Of a stretch of DNA of 64,000 nt, positions 44,911 to 54,395 are shown one piece after another (positions within the stretch are counted from its first letter, which is position 1; each line of letters starts with the position of its first letter). A program made the translations under genes and the position numbers. The notes beneath the pieces were generated by a model. The model did no database searches, was not told where the DNA came from, and worked only from the letters and a program-made list of their open reading frames with translations. The DNA is from Methanocaldococcus infernus ME (GTDB lineage: Archaea; AGJL01; Methanococci; Methanococcales; Methanocaldococcaceae), in NCBI RefSeq assembly GCF_000092305.1, contig NC_014122.1, positions 1,227,390 through 1,291,389 on the forward strand. The letters are read 5' to 3'.

Positions 44911-45926
44911 AGATCAATTTTCAAATGTTTTTCTGACTTATATATTAAATAAACTACTAATAATCCTCCAAATAAATCTAAAATTGATTTCACAGGAATT
45001 ACTTTTGGAGCAAATAATTTTATTGATATTAAATAACATAGTAGTGAAATAAACATTCCAACTAACATTGAGGCAGGAATAGTCCATCTATGATCAGAGG
45101 TTTTCATTATAATCCTTGCAATATATGGAGAGGCAATACCAATAAATGGTATTAAACCAACAAATGGTATTATTGTTCCAACAATAAAACTTGATAAGAA
45201 TAAAATTAATAATCTAACTTTTTTTATATTTAAACCAAAACTTTTTGCATAGTTTTCACCAAACAATAGAGCATTTAAATGTTTTGAAAGTAAATAAGAT
45301 ATTATCAAAAATATTATTGAGCAAGTCAATATTAATTTTAGATTTTCCCATCTTACACCTGTAAAATTACCTTGTAAATACATCCAAAACTCTTGGATTT
45401 CAATGTTATCTGCAAAGGTTATAAGATAGCTTTCTACTCCATAATAGAAGTAGGTAAATAATATTGTACAAACTAACACTCCACTTACATCTCTAATTCT
45501 TGAGGCAAGAAATAATAGAACAATTAGTGCTAAACTTGCTCCTATCCAGCCACCTATAACATGATCAGGAATATTTAGAAAGTTTGAAAATGAAAATCCA
45601 AGAAATATAGTAATTGCTACACCAAGAATAGCTCCACTTGAGATCCCAGTTGTGTATGGGGATGCCAAAAGATTTCTAAATAGTGTTTGGAGTTTTAATC
45701 CTGAAACAGACAAAACCATTCCAACAATTACAGCAGTCACCAATGGTGGAATTCTTACTTCCCATATTAATATATCTTTAAATTTATCTCCAGTGCTACC
45801 ATAAAATAAAAAATTTTTAACATCTTGAATTGTTATAGACTTTGCACTACCTCCTTTAAAAATTCCATAAATAAAAAGTGAAAATATTAATATTACTAAC
45901 AAAAAAATAATGAAAATTCTTCTCAT
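44907..45926 (-). CDS. B12/iron-type ABC transporter permease (BtuC/FecCD family), second
   Basis: 339 residues with about nine to ten membrane helices. FecCD/BtuC motifs are clear: RIPPLVTAVIVGMVLSVSGLKLQTLFRNLLASPYTTGISSGA near the start (pieces), the cytoplasmic coupling region around GENYAKSFGLNIKK and PFVGLIPFIGIASPYIARI. It begins one base after the stop of the other permease. Two non-identical permeases suggest a heterodimer, as in FecC/FecD. Confidence 0.92.
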   Translation of the reverse strand: MRRIFIIFLLVILIFSLFIYGIFKGGSAKSITIQDVKNFLFYGSTGDKFKDILIWEVRIPPLVTAVIVGMVLSVSGLKLQTLFRNLLASPYTTGISSGAILGVAITIFLGFSFSNFLNIPDHVIGGWIGASLALIVLLFLASRIRDVSGVLVCTILFTYFYYGVESYLITFADNIEIQEFWMYLQGNFTGVRWENLKLILTCSIIFLIISYLLSKHLNALLFGENYAKSFGLNIKKVRLLILFLSSFIVGTIIPFVGLIPFIGIASPYIARIIMKTSDHRWTIPASMLVGMFISLLCYLISIKLFAPKVIPVKSILDLFGGLLVVYLIYKSEKHLKIDL

Positions 45927-46970
45927 TTAAATCCCCATCTTTCCCCTTTTTATATATATTATTATTGCAATTGGTGATCCTATTATCGCTAAAGGGCACA
46001 TCAAAGTCAATTCTGAACTTGTTGTTGGAACTATAATACCAGGTCTTACAAGGATATCAGCTATTATCAAAAAAATTGCTCCAATTAGCATAGTAGTTGG
46101 GATCACATAGAGATGCTTTGATGTTCCACATAATAATCTTGCAACTATTGGACAAACTAATCCAACAAATCCAATAGGTCCAGAAAATGCTATAATGCTT
46201 GCTGTAATCATACAAGATATTAAAATAATTAAAATTCTTAATTTTTTAATATCAATTCCAACACTTCTTGCATAATTTTCGCCAAGTAAATATGCATCAA
46301 GAAATTTTGATAAAAAATATACCAAAAAACAGCAAATAATTATTATACTACTCATTATTAATGACTGCTTCATTGTTATAGAACTTAAAGATCCATATCC
46401 CCACATTATAAAACTGGCTAAGACATTATTATCAACACCAATAAAATCACTAAATGAAATAACAATTGTGATTAGCCCAGATGAAATATAACCTATCATT
46501 AGCCCAACAATCAGAAGAGTAGTAATTTGTCTAACTTTCTTTGCAAGGGATAAAACAACTAACATAGTTAATAATGAACCTAAATAAGCAGATGTAATAA
46601 AGCCCCATATAGAATGAGGAATGCCAAGCTTAAATAATAGAGATGTAAAAACATATAGTGCTACACCAAGAGACGCTCCACTTGATACTCCTATTAAGTA
46701 AGGATCAGCAAGAGGGTTTCTAAATAAACTTTGCATTAATAAACCTGCAACAGCTAATCCCATCCCTGCAAAGATTGCTCCAATTGTTCTTGGTAATCTA
46801 CATTTTTCAATTATTTTGTCATAGATAGGGTTTCCAGTAGTGCCCATTATTAAATAATTATAAAATTTTTTTGGCTCTATTTTAATGGTTCCATTTGTTA
46901 TACTTAATAATGATAAAAAGCCCAATATAAATAAAAGAAATAGTAAAAACAAACCTATCCTAATTTTCAA
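45927..46970 (-). CDS. B12/iron-type ABC transporter permease (BtuC/FecCD family), first
   Basis: 347 residues from TTG 46970 (SD GGTGATG upstream; no ATG in frame). About ten membrane helices; [42 protein letters not shown] and [17 protein letters not shown] are FecCD/BtuC signatures. Lies between the dockerin binding protein at 47062 and the second permease, all on the minus strand, so the natural operon is binding protein-permease-permease, with the ATPase elsewhere (37596). Confidence 0.92.
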   Translation of the reverse strand: MKIRIGLFLLFLLFILGFLSLLSITNGTIKIEPKKFYNYLIMGTTGNPIYDKIIEKCRLPRTIGAIFAGMGLAVAGLLMQSLFRNPLADPYLIGVSSGASLGVALYVFTSLLFKLGIPHSIWGFITSAYLGSLLTMLVVLSLAKKVRQITTLLIVGLMIGYISSGLITIVISFSDFIGVDNNVLASFIMWGYGSLSSITMKQSLIMSSIIIICCFLVYFLSKFLDAYLLGENYARSVGIDIKKLRILIILISCMITASIIAFSGPIGFVGLVCPIVARLLCGTSKHLYVIPTTMLIGAIFLIIADILVRPGIIVPTTSSELTLMCPLAIIGSPIAIIIYIKRGKMGI

Positions 46971-47061
46971 AAATACATCACCTTATATTATTAATTAACT
47001 ATAATAATCTTGAAGAGATATAAAAATATTTTAAATTTATAAATCTAAAAAATAAAATATA

Positions 47062-48384
47062 TTATTTTAATTTCTTGAAGTAATGTAACTTACTATCTCC
47101 ATCATCAAAACATTCTGGATGTACCATTCTTGCAAAATCTTCAATTAATAAGTCCATATTTACATTCCCATCATATGAATAACTAAATTTTGTTGTATAC
47201 ACTCTCTTTGCACTATCTAAAACTGGAGCTAAGTCAGGTCTTCTTTCTTTTAATTCCTCAAGCGTATCCATTGGCTCTTTTAGTGAGTTCCAATTCATAT
47301 AGATAAATACATCACATCCCTTAATATGTTCTAAAGTAGTTTCTTTGTCAAGATTTACATAGGAAGTTCCTGGAATATCAAGGAAGCAGTAATCTCCTTT
47401 AACTTCTAATATCCACTTTGCACAGTAATTTTGAGCACAATACACCCAAGGTCCAGAATATGGTGACCAATAGAGCATGGCAACTTTTGGCCTATAAGTT
47501 GCCTTTCTTGTTTTTCTCACTAATTCATTTCTCTTTTTCCAAACTTTTTGTAGGAAATCATTTCCTTTCTTGTCTAAGTTATAGAATGCGGCATATACTT
47601 TTGCCCATTCTGCTTTTGCAAGGAAGTCGGGTTCATTTGATTCAATAGTTACAAGATAATTTATACCTAAATCACTTACTGTAGCAATGTCCTTAGCTAA
47701 ATAACTGTGTGTCCAAGGAATGAAAATGATGTCAGGGTTTATGTTCAATAACACTTCCTTGTTAATACTTCCCCATTTTCCAATAGGAACAATATCTCCA
47801 TTATCGACATAAGGTTTTAATTTAGGAAACACTCCATAATCTTTTATTTTAATGTATGTATATTCAGAAACGCCCTTAATAGACTTTCTTACATTATCGT
47901 CATCTAATGCCTCAAGCATGGCTATTTGAAATGCGTTTAATGTACATACTTTTTTTACAGGAGCATAAATAACTTTCACATCAGGAGGTAAATTACTTGG
48001 AAGTTTTTCTCCATCTTTTACAATACAGTATTTATTATACACTTTGTTATTATATTCTGTTGTTATAATTTTATATGCCCAGTTTTCGTTATAATTTACA
48101 GGATTTCCATTTGTATCATAATATTCTATTTTAAAGTTTTTCGCAAATACTACAGGCTCTCTCCATTTTTGATAGTTGTTAAATAAATATACGACATCTG
48201 CTATATCAACTGAATTATCACAATTTAAATCACCCTTTTCTAATCCAACGTCCCTGTGCTTAAAAAGATAAACTACATCTGCAATGTTAATTGACCCATC
48301 TCCATTTACATCTCCAATAACTTCTCCAAATACTATAGGACTTAATAAAATCATTATTACAAATAAAAACATTCTTCTTAACAT
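47062..48384 (-). CDS. Dockerin-bearing ABC solute-binding protein (B12/ferric-siderophore type), copy 2
   Basis: 440 residues from ATG 48384 (SD GGTGGATAAT; GTG 48396 overlaps the SD). Signal peptide ~1-20, no lipobox. Residues ~23-72: two dockerin calcium-loop repeats, DVNGDGSINIADVVYLF and DLNCDNSVDIADVVYLF; the second has DNS in place of DGS. The rest is a Peripla_BP_2 domain (NINPDIIFIPWTHSYLAK, AEWAKVYAAFYNLD, GCDVFIYMN). Clearly a divergent paralogue of the protein at 32624. Forms an operon with the two permeases downstream. Confidence 0.92.
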   Translation of the reverse strand: MLRRMFLFVIMILLSPIVFGEVIGDVNGDGSINIADVVYLFKHRDVGLEKGDLNCDNSVDIADVVYLFNNYQKWREPVVFAKNFKIEYYDTNGNPVNYNENWAYKIITTEYNNKVYNKYCIVKDGEKLPSNLPPDVKVIYAPVKKVCTLNAFQIAMLEALDDDNVRKSIKGVSEYTYIKIKDYGVFPKLKPYVDNGDIVPIGKWGSINKEVLLNINPDIIFIPWTHSYLAKDIATVSDLGINYLVTIESNEPDFLAKAEWAKVYAAFYNLDKKGNDFLQKVWKKRNELVRKTRKATYRPKVAMLYWSPYSGPWVYCAQNYCAKWILEVKGDYCFLDIPGTSYVNLDKETTLEHIKGCDVFIYMNWNSLKEPMDTLEELKERRPDLAPVLDSAKRVYTTKFSYSYDGNVNMDLLIEDFARMVHPECFDDGDSKLHYFKKLK

Positions 48385-48625
48385 ATTATCCACCAACTTA
48401 TAGTTAACAATTTTAATTAATAATTTTGTTATATTATATAGTACTTTAATAATATAAAACTTTCGAATTTTATTATTAAAAATTATTAACTATATAAAGT
48501 CTACCTCTACCAAACATAAAATACATTTAATTATAATTTAAATAATTATAATTAATATTATAAGAATTAAGACATATAAAAATAAGATAATCGCAATAAA
48601 AATTTAAATATTATTAGGTGATAAC

Positions 48626-49222
48626 TTGAAAAAGCTATTAATAATTTTTTCAATTTTAGCTTTAACTTTATTTTCTGGCTGTCTTGAAAAGCCAACAGTA
48701 GAGTTTAAAGGAGAGAAGGTTGAAAATTTAGGAGATCTAACCAAGGTTACAATAGACATTTATGTTAATAATCCTAACCCATTAGGAGTTAAGATTGATG
48801 AATTAACGTTAGATATTTACGCTCTTGCCAATGGAGATAAAATAAAGATTGGAGAAGCTGTAAAAAGAGATATTTCTATAAATCTAGGAGATAATAATAT
48901 AGAAATTCCTATTTTAATTAATAATAGTAGATTAATAGAATACTTCATAAAAACTAAAAGAACTAAAATTCCTGTAAAGGTTGAGGGAGAAATAAAAGTT
49001 AATCTGATGTTAATTTCAGTTCCAATTCCTATAAGTTATGAGACAGAAATTGATATAGGTAATTTAGCTAAAGAATATCTTAAAAGAGAAGCTATAAAGA
49101 ATATAGAATCTATCAGAGAAATAGTTAAGCAAAATAACTCCATAAATCAGGAAGAAATAAAAAAGCTTGCTGAAAAATATAATATAAGCCCAGATGAACT
49201 TAAACAATTAATTAATAAATAA
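48626..49222 (+). CDS. LEA14-like (WHy domain) lipoprotein
   Basis: 198 residues from TTG 48626 with SD GGTGATAAC. Lipobox FSGC (Cys19). Residues ~25-150 are a LEA type 2/WHy beta-sandwich (VTIDIYVNNPNPLGVKIDELTLDIY), known from LEA14 and archaeal homologues linked to stress or desiccation tolerance. The C-terminal ~45 residues are helical and charged. The 240-bp upstream region is extremely AT-rich and shared with the divergent dockerin operon. Confidence 0.82.
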   Translation: MKKLLIIFSILALTLFSGCLEKPTVEFKGEKVENLGDLTKVTIDIYVNNPNPLGVKIDELTLDIYALANGDKIKIGEAVKRDISINLGDNNIEIPILINNSRLIEYFIKTKRTKIPVKVEGEIKVNLMLISVPIPISYETEIDIGNLAKEYLKREAIKNIESIREIVKQNNSINQEEIKKLAEKYNISPDELKQLINK

Positions 49223-49317
49223 TTTTTAATTTTTCTTTTTTCTAACTATAAAAAGTTTTTATATAAATTTAAAATTAATATATAAAATTAAAATTTACAA
49301 AAGTTAAGGTGTTAAAT

Positions 49318-49989
49318 TTGGATCCAAAGATTGCTCTTAGGAAAGAGATGGTTGCTGAATTTACACTAAACAGATCTTTTAACACCTACAAGGGAAAGGT
49401 TGTTAAAGCTGAATTCACAAGTCCTTTAGAGGGGATTGTTGTAAAGAATAAAAAAGATCAGCTCTATTTTTATCCTCTTTTAGCTTTGCACATGGTTAAG
49501 CCCTTAAATTGTTTTCCCATAAATGTTATTCCTAAAACTTCTCTACCAACAAATCCTAAGAATATTCATATAAAAGAAGCCCTTTCAAGAATTGTTGGGA
49601 GAACTGTTAAGGTTTTCTATGAAAATCCAAAAACTTCTTACCTTGGAAGATTATTAGGCTTTAAAAGAGGAGTCTTTTCTTGGACTTTGGTTATGGAGAT
49701 ACATGGAGAAGTTGTTCTTCTTTTTAATCCTGATTACATTATTTATTATGGGACAAGATGGGACTTTTTAAAAAATAATCCTCCCTATAAGCCTCCTAAG
49801 TTGATGAATATAACTAAGACAGCTAACTATTTAAAGAGATGTTTATTAGAGGAGATAAAGATAGAGCCAGAGCATCCAAGGATAAATATTGAAGATAAAG
49901 TTTATGTTTATCCCTATGGGGTTGTTTATGAGGATGAATACTTAGGAGAAGTGGTTATAAACATCTTAAAAGAAAAAGAGTTTATTTAA
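49318..49989 (+). CDS. Conserved-looking hypothetical protein
   Basis: 223 residues from TTG 49318 (GGTG lies 6 nt upstream; GTG 49309 overlaps that SD). Soluble, beta-rich, with repeated small-barrel-like segments (YKGKVVKAEFTSPLEGIVV, YLGRLLGFKRGVFSWTLVMEIHGEVVLLF). No family recognised. Its last codons overlap the convergent top6A gene by 4 bp. Codon use and lack of CG match the core genes. Confidence 0.65.
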   Translation: MDPKIALRKEMVAEFTLNRSFNTYKGKVVKAEFTSPLEGIVVKNKKDQLYFYPLLALHMVKPLNCFPINVIPKTSLPTNPKNIHIKEALSRIVGRTVKVFYENPKTSYLGRLLGFKRGVFSWTLVMEIHGEVVLLFNPDYIIYYGTRWDFLKNNPPYKPPKLMNITKTANYLKRCLLEEIKIEPEHPRINIEDKVYVYPYGVVYEDEYLGEVVINILKEKEFI

Positions 49990-51095
49990 GGTAGCCAAGT
50001 GCTGTCATCTTTTAACTTCTCTGGCAAGTAAGTATTAACAACATACTTTAAACCATACTTAGCTAAGGACTGCTGTTCAGCCCTAACTCCCATCTCAAGC
50101 ATCTGCTTTAAAGCTTTTTGCCACTCAGGGAAGCTCTTAACAAAGTCATCATTCTTAAGCCCATCCTTTATTCTCTTTATATCTTGCTCTTTTAAAGGAT
50201 GTGTTGGAAGATCATAGTCAATAATATCCTGAGGAGTTATCCCTATCAACCTTGCAGCTGGGATAGATAGCTTATCAGCTAAGTGAATAGCTTTTCCACT
50301 ACCTACTTTTAAGGTTCTATATATATTGAGATATCCATAAGGATCTCCATCAGTAAAAACAAGAACTGGAAGTTCATATTCCTCATGTAACCTCTTTATA
50401 AACCTTCTTGTTGCTCTTGCAGGAACTCCTTTTAAAGAAACCAATATACAATTATGTTTATCCCAAAATCTCTCAGCATTTAACCTTGCAAACATCCCTG
50501 ATGTTTCTATGGCTAAGATGAAATCAGCATCAGTTTCAAAGTTCAGCTTAGTTATATCATTTGGAATATTGTAAGCACCAGTCCCTAACCTTCTACAGTC
50601 AACAACTAACTCTCCCTCTGGAGTTTCCTCAATAATCTTTAATGGCCCTACAACAGCTGAACCATCTTCCTCTGGGACAAAGCCAAGATGCTCTCTTAAA
50701 ACTCCTAATGCTGCTTCTAAATCCTCTATAACATTGTTAGATGCCTGCTGATCATCAAATCTTGCCTCTCCCCAGTTCTTGGAGACATAGTAAGCTTCCC
50801 TAAGTGTTGAGAAGTCATCATTCTCCAACAATTCCTTAGCAAATTCCATCATCTTAGTGGTTTGAGCAAAGATCTTAGCCTGGCTAACTGTTAAAGTTCT
50901 CTCCTTTTCCTTACCAACTAAAGTAAATGATCCCTTCTTCCTATCAAATAGAGCATTGCTTAAACTTCTTATAGGCATCTTTATCTTAGGCCTTTTTCCC
51001 TTCATCAAGTCATCATACATCTTCTTAGCAAGCTCTATAATTTTTTGTTTAGCTATTTCTCTTGGCTTCTTAGGAATCTTTGGAATTTTAACCAT
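49986..51095 (-). CDS. top6A: DNA topoisomerase VI subunit A
   Basis: 369 residues; Spo11/Top6A family. Catalytic tyrosine in REAYYVSKNW (Tyr102/103), in a winged-helix domain; Toprim acidic residues in ILAIETSGMF and VFTDGDPYGY. Makes the double-strand break in type IIB topoisomerisation. The partner top6B is not next to it, although the two are often adjacent in archaea. SD lies before ATG 51095; ycaO ends 14 bp upstream. Confidence 0.95.
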   Translation of the reverse strand: MVKIPKIPKKPREIAKQKIIELAKKMYDDLMKGKRPKIKMPIRSLSNALFDRKKGSFTLVGKEKERTLTVSQAKIFAQTTKMMEFAKELLENDDFSTLREAYYVSKNWGEARFDDQQASNNVIEDLEAALGVLREHLGFVPEEDGSAVVGPLKIIEETPEGELVVDCRRLGTGAYNIPNDITKLNFETDADFILAIETSGMFARLNAERFWDKHNCILVSLKGVPARATRRFIKRLHEEYELPVLVFTDGDPYGYLNIYRTLKVGSGKAIHLADKLSIPAARLIGITPQDIIDYDLPTHPLKEQDIKRIKDGLKNDDFVKSFPEWQKALKQMLEMGVRAEQQSLAKYGLKYVVNTYLPEKLKDDSTWLP

Positions 51096-51109
51096 GCTTA
51101 ATCACTCAT

Positions 51110-52255
51110 TTAAATGTTATACAATTTTTTAGCTCTCTCTATTCCTCTCCTTGATAACCTATCTCTATCCATAGTATAAACTTCTAAGCCAGGAATGATA
51201 ATTCTAACACAGTCCACTCCAACCTTATTTAAATTCACATATATAAGATTGTCAAAACTATGTTCCAATAACTTATTTATTACAAATTTTATATCTTTTT
51301 TTAAATCATAGCTTGCATGGTTTGGTAAATCACTAAGCTCAATTTTTTCCTCACTTTCAAACCACTTCTTATTTATCCTTTTTATTCTCTCATAATTTAC
51401 TCTATTTAAAAATCTTTCCCTTAACTTAGCATCTCTCCTTTTTTTATGAACCTGTGAAGCTCTACTCTGGGCTACTTCAGTTAAAGCTCTTATAATAGCT
51501 ATCTCAGGGTTGATATGACAGCCAACCCCTATACACATCATTAGAGGATCTTTATCATCACAAACTGCTGCTACAACAGGAATTTCAAATTCTGAAGTTA
51601 GATCTTTTAAAATTATATTAATTCCAGCCCTTTCAAATTTTTCAAGTAAGTTTTGAATAATTTCATTATTAATACTATCCTTATCTATCTCTCTTGGAAT
51701 TTTTGGAGAGAGATCCGCTAAGCTCCAAGCATCTCTTTCAATTACTTCAAAGGTTCCATGAACTATAGCTTCTTCTAAGCAGTTTCCACTTGCCAATCCA
51801 TTAGTGTGTCCTCTAAATAAATTAATTTCTTTTAGTGGGTAAAAGACAGCGTCAACAGGAACATCAATATAACTTTCTGAGATTAAGTCATAGCCTTGAA
51901 CCCATTCTTTAACCTTCCTTGATGAATATTTTGGAAGAATAAGCTTTTCAATATCTATTGGGTTCTCAGGATCCTTAATTAAGTTTTCATCATAAGCTGC
52001 TGAATATCTTTCAATAGCCTCCATACAGGCTGAAACCCTTGCCTGAATGTCAATGAAACCTTTTCCATAATGATAGACATAAGCTTCTTTCCCATCTAAA
52101 AAGACTTTTCTTTTGAGATAATAAACTGGAATTCCTACCTTATCTAAATGCTCTATACTTTTAATTTCAACAGTATTTATTTTCTTTAGAGCTTCTTCTA
52201 TATCTTTTAAAGTTTCTTCAGGTTTCTTAATTTTATAATAAAACTTAACCTTCAT
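51110..52255 (-). CDS. ycaO: YcaO-domain protein
   Basis: 381 residues from ATG 52255 (SD GGTTAAGT; ATG 52267 adds four). YcaO ATP-binding motifs: [37 protein letters not shown] and [10 protein letters not shown]. Methanogen YcaO works with a TfuA partner to make thioglycine in methyl-coenzyme M reductase subunit A; no tfuA is visible here, so the role is inferred from the family. Sequence is close to the structurally studied methanogen type. Probably co-transcribed with top6A. Confidence 0.87.
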   Translation of the reverse strand: MKVKFYYKIKKPEETLKDIEEALKKINTVEIKSIEHLDKVGIPVYYLKRKVFLDGKEAYVYHYGKGFIDIQARVSACMEAIERYSAAYDENLIKDPENPIDIEKLILPKYSSRKVKEWVQGYDLISESYIDVPVDAVFYPLKEINLFRGHTNGLASGNCLEEAIVHGTFEVIERDAWSLADLSPKIPREIDKDSINNEIIQNLLEKFERAGINIILKDLTSEFEIPVVAAVCDDKDPLMMCIGVGCHINPEIAIIRALTEVAQSRASQVHKKRRDAKLRERFLNRVNYERIKRINKKWFESEEKIELSDLPNHASYDLKKDIKFVINKLLEHSFDNLIYVNLNKVGVDCVRIIIPGLEVYTMDRDRLSRRGIERAKKLYNI

Positions 52256-52379
52256 ACTTAACCACATGTAAAAATTTGAAATTTTTAATTTTAGGGTTTA
52301 TCTGTAAATTACTATTTTAGCTTAATCTATAAAAAAAGTTACTTAAAATAAAAATTTAAAATATAAAAATTAAAAAAGT

Positions 52380-53522
52380 TTATTCTTTAATCATGTCAAC
52401 AGCTTTTAAGCCTATCTTAGCAACATCTTCTGGTAAGCCAACATATCCAGGAGCTAAGTGCTCTGGCTTCTGTCCTTCAGTTAAAACCCACTTTATGAAC
52501 TCTTTTATAGCCTTAGCCTTCTCTGGAGAGTAGTGCTTTCCATTCTTGTTTTCCCAGACTAAGAAGTGGGTGAATGCAACTATTGGGTAACTATTTTCTC
52601 CAGGAGCATTTAACATTTGCTTTAAGTCTTCCTTGTATCCCTCAGTTGGATCTGGGATATAAGCCTTAACTCCTGAAACAGCAGCCTTTATAGTTTCATC
52701 AGTTGGCTTAACAAAGTTTCCAGCCTTGTTTTTAAGAGCTGCTACTGGTAAGTTATTCTCAATAGCATAACTTAACTCTGTGTAAGCTATTGAATATGGA
52801 GTTTTTGTTAAAGCTGCTACAACTCCAGAGTTCCCTTTTTGTCCTATTCCTCTACCTTCTTTATCAACTGGCCAGTTAATTAATTTTCCAACTAAATCTT
52901 CTGGCCACTCTTTACTTGCTAAGCTTAAGTATGTTGTAAATATAGCAGTTGTACCACTTGAGTCACTTCTGTGTATAACAATTATTTTCTGATGAGGTAA
53001 GTTGAGATCTGGGTTTAAAGCTTTTATCTTTGGATCATCCCAATATTCTATTTTTCCTAAGAAAATTTCAGCTAAGGTATCTCCATCTAATTTTAAAGTT
53101 TTATCTCCTATCTCAGGAACATTGTAAGTTACAACAACAGCACCAACAATTTCAGGGAACTGTAATGGCTGATCTCCAGTTTCTAAGAATTTTTTCCACA
53201 TAGATTCTTTAACAGGAGGATCAGTTCTTCCAATGTCAGTTAAACCTTTTAAGAAAGCTTCTTGTCCATGTCCAGATCCTCCACCTTCATACTCAATCTT
53301 AACATTTGGATTTATCTTTTGATAATCTTCAATCCACTTTTGTATCTGATACTTTGGAAATGTAGCTCCTGTAGTCCTTATAACAATAACTTTGTTAGCA
53401 GTTTTTTCCTCTCCTGCAGTAGCAGGTTTCTCTTGCCCCTGGGTAGTTCCTTGACATCCTGCCAAAGAGATTATTGGAACTATCATTAATAGAGCCAAAA
53501 ATATGGCTAAATATTTCTTCAT
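52380..53522 (-). CDS. pstS: Phosphate ABC transporter substrate-binding lipoprotein PstS
   Basis: 380 residues. Signal with lipobox LAGC (Cys22), then a Gly/Thr/Lys-rich linker. PstS motifs: TTGATFPKYQIQKWI, GGGSGHGQEAFL, DIGRTDPP, the phosphate-binding RSDSSGTT and GNSGVVAALTKTPYSIAY. No pstCAB genes follow, so it stands alone here. A TATATA element at ~53583 gives a leader of about 33 nt; SD GGTGAGAG before ATG 53522. Confidence 0.93.
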   Translation of the reverse strand: MKKYLAIFLALLMIVPIISLAGCQGTTQGQEKPATAGEEKTANKVIVIRTTGATFPKYQIQKWIEDYQKINPNVKIEYEGGGSGHGQEAFLKGLTDIGRTDPPVKESMWKKFLETGDQPLQFPEIVGAVVVTYNVPEIGDKTLKLDGDTLAEIFLGKIEYWDDPKIKALNPDLNLPHQKIIVIHRSDSSGTTAIFTTYLSLASKEWPEDLVGKLINWPVDKEGRGIGQKGNSGVVAALTKTPYSIAYTELSYAIENNLPVAALKNKAGNFVKPTDETIKAAVSGVKAYIPDPTEGYKEDLKQMLNAPGENSYPIVAFTHFLVWENKNGKHYSPEKAKAIKEFIKWVLTEGQKPEHLAPGYVGLPEDVAKIGLKAVDMIKE

Positions 53523-53635
53523 TAGCTCTCACCTAAGATTTTTAAAGCTAAAATTTACAAATAAATCATAATCAAAAAGAGGTATATAAATGTTACTATT
53601 TAGCTAAAAATTTCACAATTTATGAACAAAATAGA

Positions 53636-54376
53636 TTATCTGAAAACATCTTCCTCTTTTTCTCTTATTAAATCTCTTCCTCTACCTTCTCCAAAGGGTA
53701 CGTTAGCTTTTCTTATAATCACTATAGGAATCCCTTCATTAGCCTCTCCCATTACTACATTAGCCATACTTGCAAGTTCATCAGCTATAGCTACTTCAGT
53801 GCTCTTAAGCTCTCTTCCAAATAAATCCTTCTCTCCCTTCCTATCCCATAGAGCAAGGATTCCACTAACTCCTATGGCTACTCCAACAGAGCCTTTTCTA
53901 AATGGCCTTCCAAAGCTGTCTGAGATTATAACTCCTACATCCTTTCCTGTTAATTCTTTAATCCTTCTTCTAATTCTTTCAGCACTTCTATCTGGATCCT
54001 CTGGCAATAATTTAATTCCTATAACATTACTTTCATCAACTCCACTATTTGCACAGACAAAGCCATGCTTAGTTTCAGTTATTATAAAGTTTTTTCCCAC
54101 CCTTACAATCTCTTTAGCCTCATCTAATATAGCTTGGACAACCTCAGGCTCTTTTCCAACCTTCTTAGCCAACTCTAAAGCTTCCTTAGAAACCTTAATT
54201 TCCTCTTTTTTCAAAATTCTTCCTTCTAACTTAGAAATTAGAGTCTCTGCTATAACCACTATATCTTTATCCTCAACAAAATCTTTTATAAGCTCAGCTA
54301 TATCTACTTCCTCCCCTCCCTTAAAAATAGGTAGCTCTAATCCAATAACCTCAACCTTTCTTTTAATTCTAACCAT
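53636..54376 (-). CDS. cofE: Coenzyme F420-0:L-glutamate ligase
   Basis: 246 residues from ATG 54376 (product begins MVRIKRKVEVIGL; the in-frame start at 54412 would run into proS). Motifs PIFKGGEEVDIAEL, ETKHGFVCANSGVDESN, LPEDPDRSAERIR and SDSFGRPFRKGSVGVAIG are those of CofE, which adds gamma-linked glutamates to F420-0 with GTP. F420 is the hydride carrier of methanogenesis. Begins 19 bp after the proS stop. Confidence 0.94.
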   Translation of the reverse strand: MVRIKRKVEVIGLELPIFKGGEEVDIAELIKDFVEDKDIVVIAETLISKLEGRILKKEEIKVSKEALELAKKVGKEPEVVQAILDEAKEIVRVGKNFIITETKHGFVCANSGVDESNVIGIKLLPEDPDRSAERIRRRIKELTGKDVGVIISDSFGRPFRKGSVGVAIGVSGILALWDRKGEKDLFGRELKSTEVAIADELASMANVVMGEANEGIPIVIIRKANVPFGEGRGRDLIREKEEDVFR

Positions 54377-54395
54377 AATTATAACCAAAAAATTT

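Noticed and set aside
48510-48580. AT-only direct and inverted repeats upstream of the LEA14-like gene as an operator
   Set aside because: The sequence is almost pure A and T, so repeats of this kind are expected by chance.
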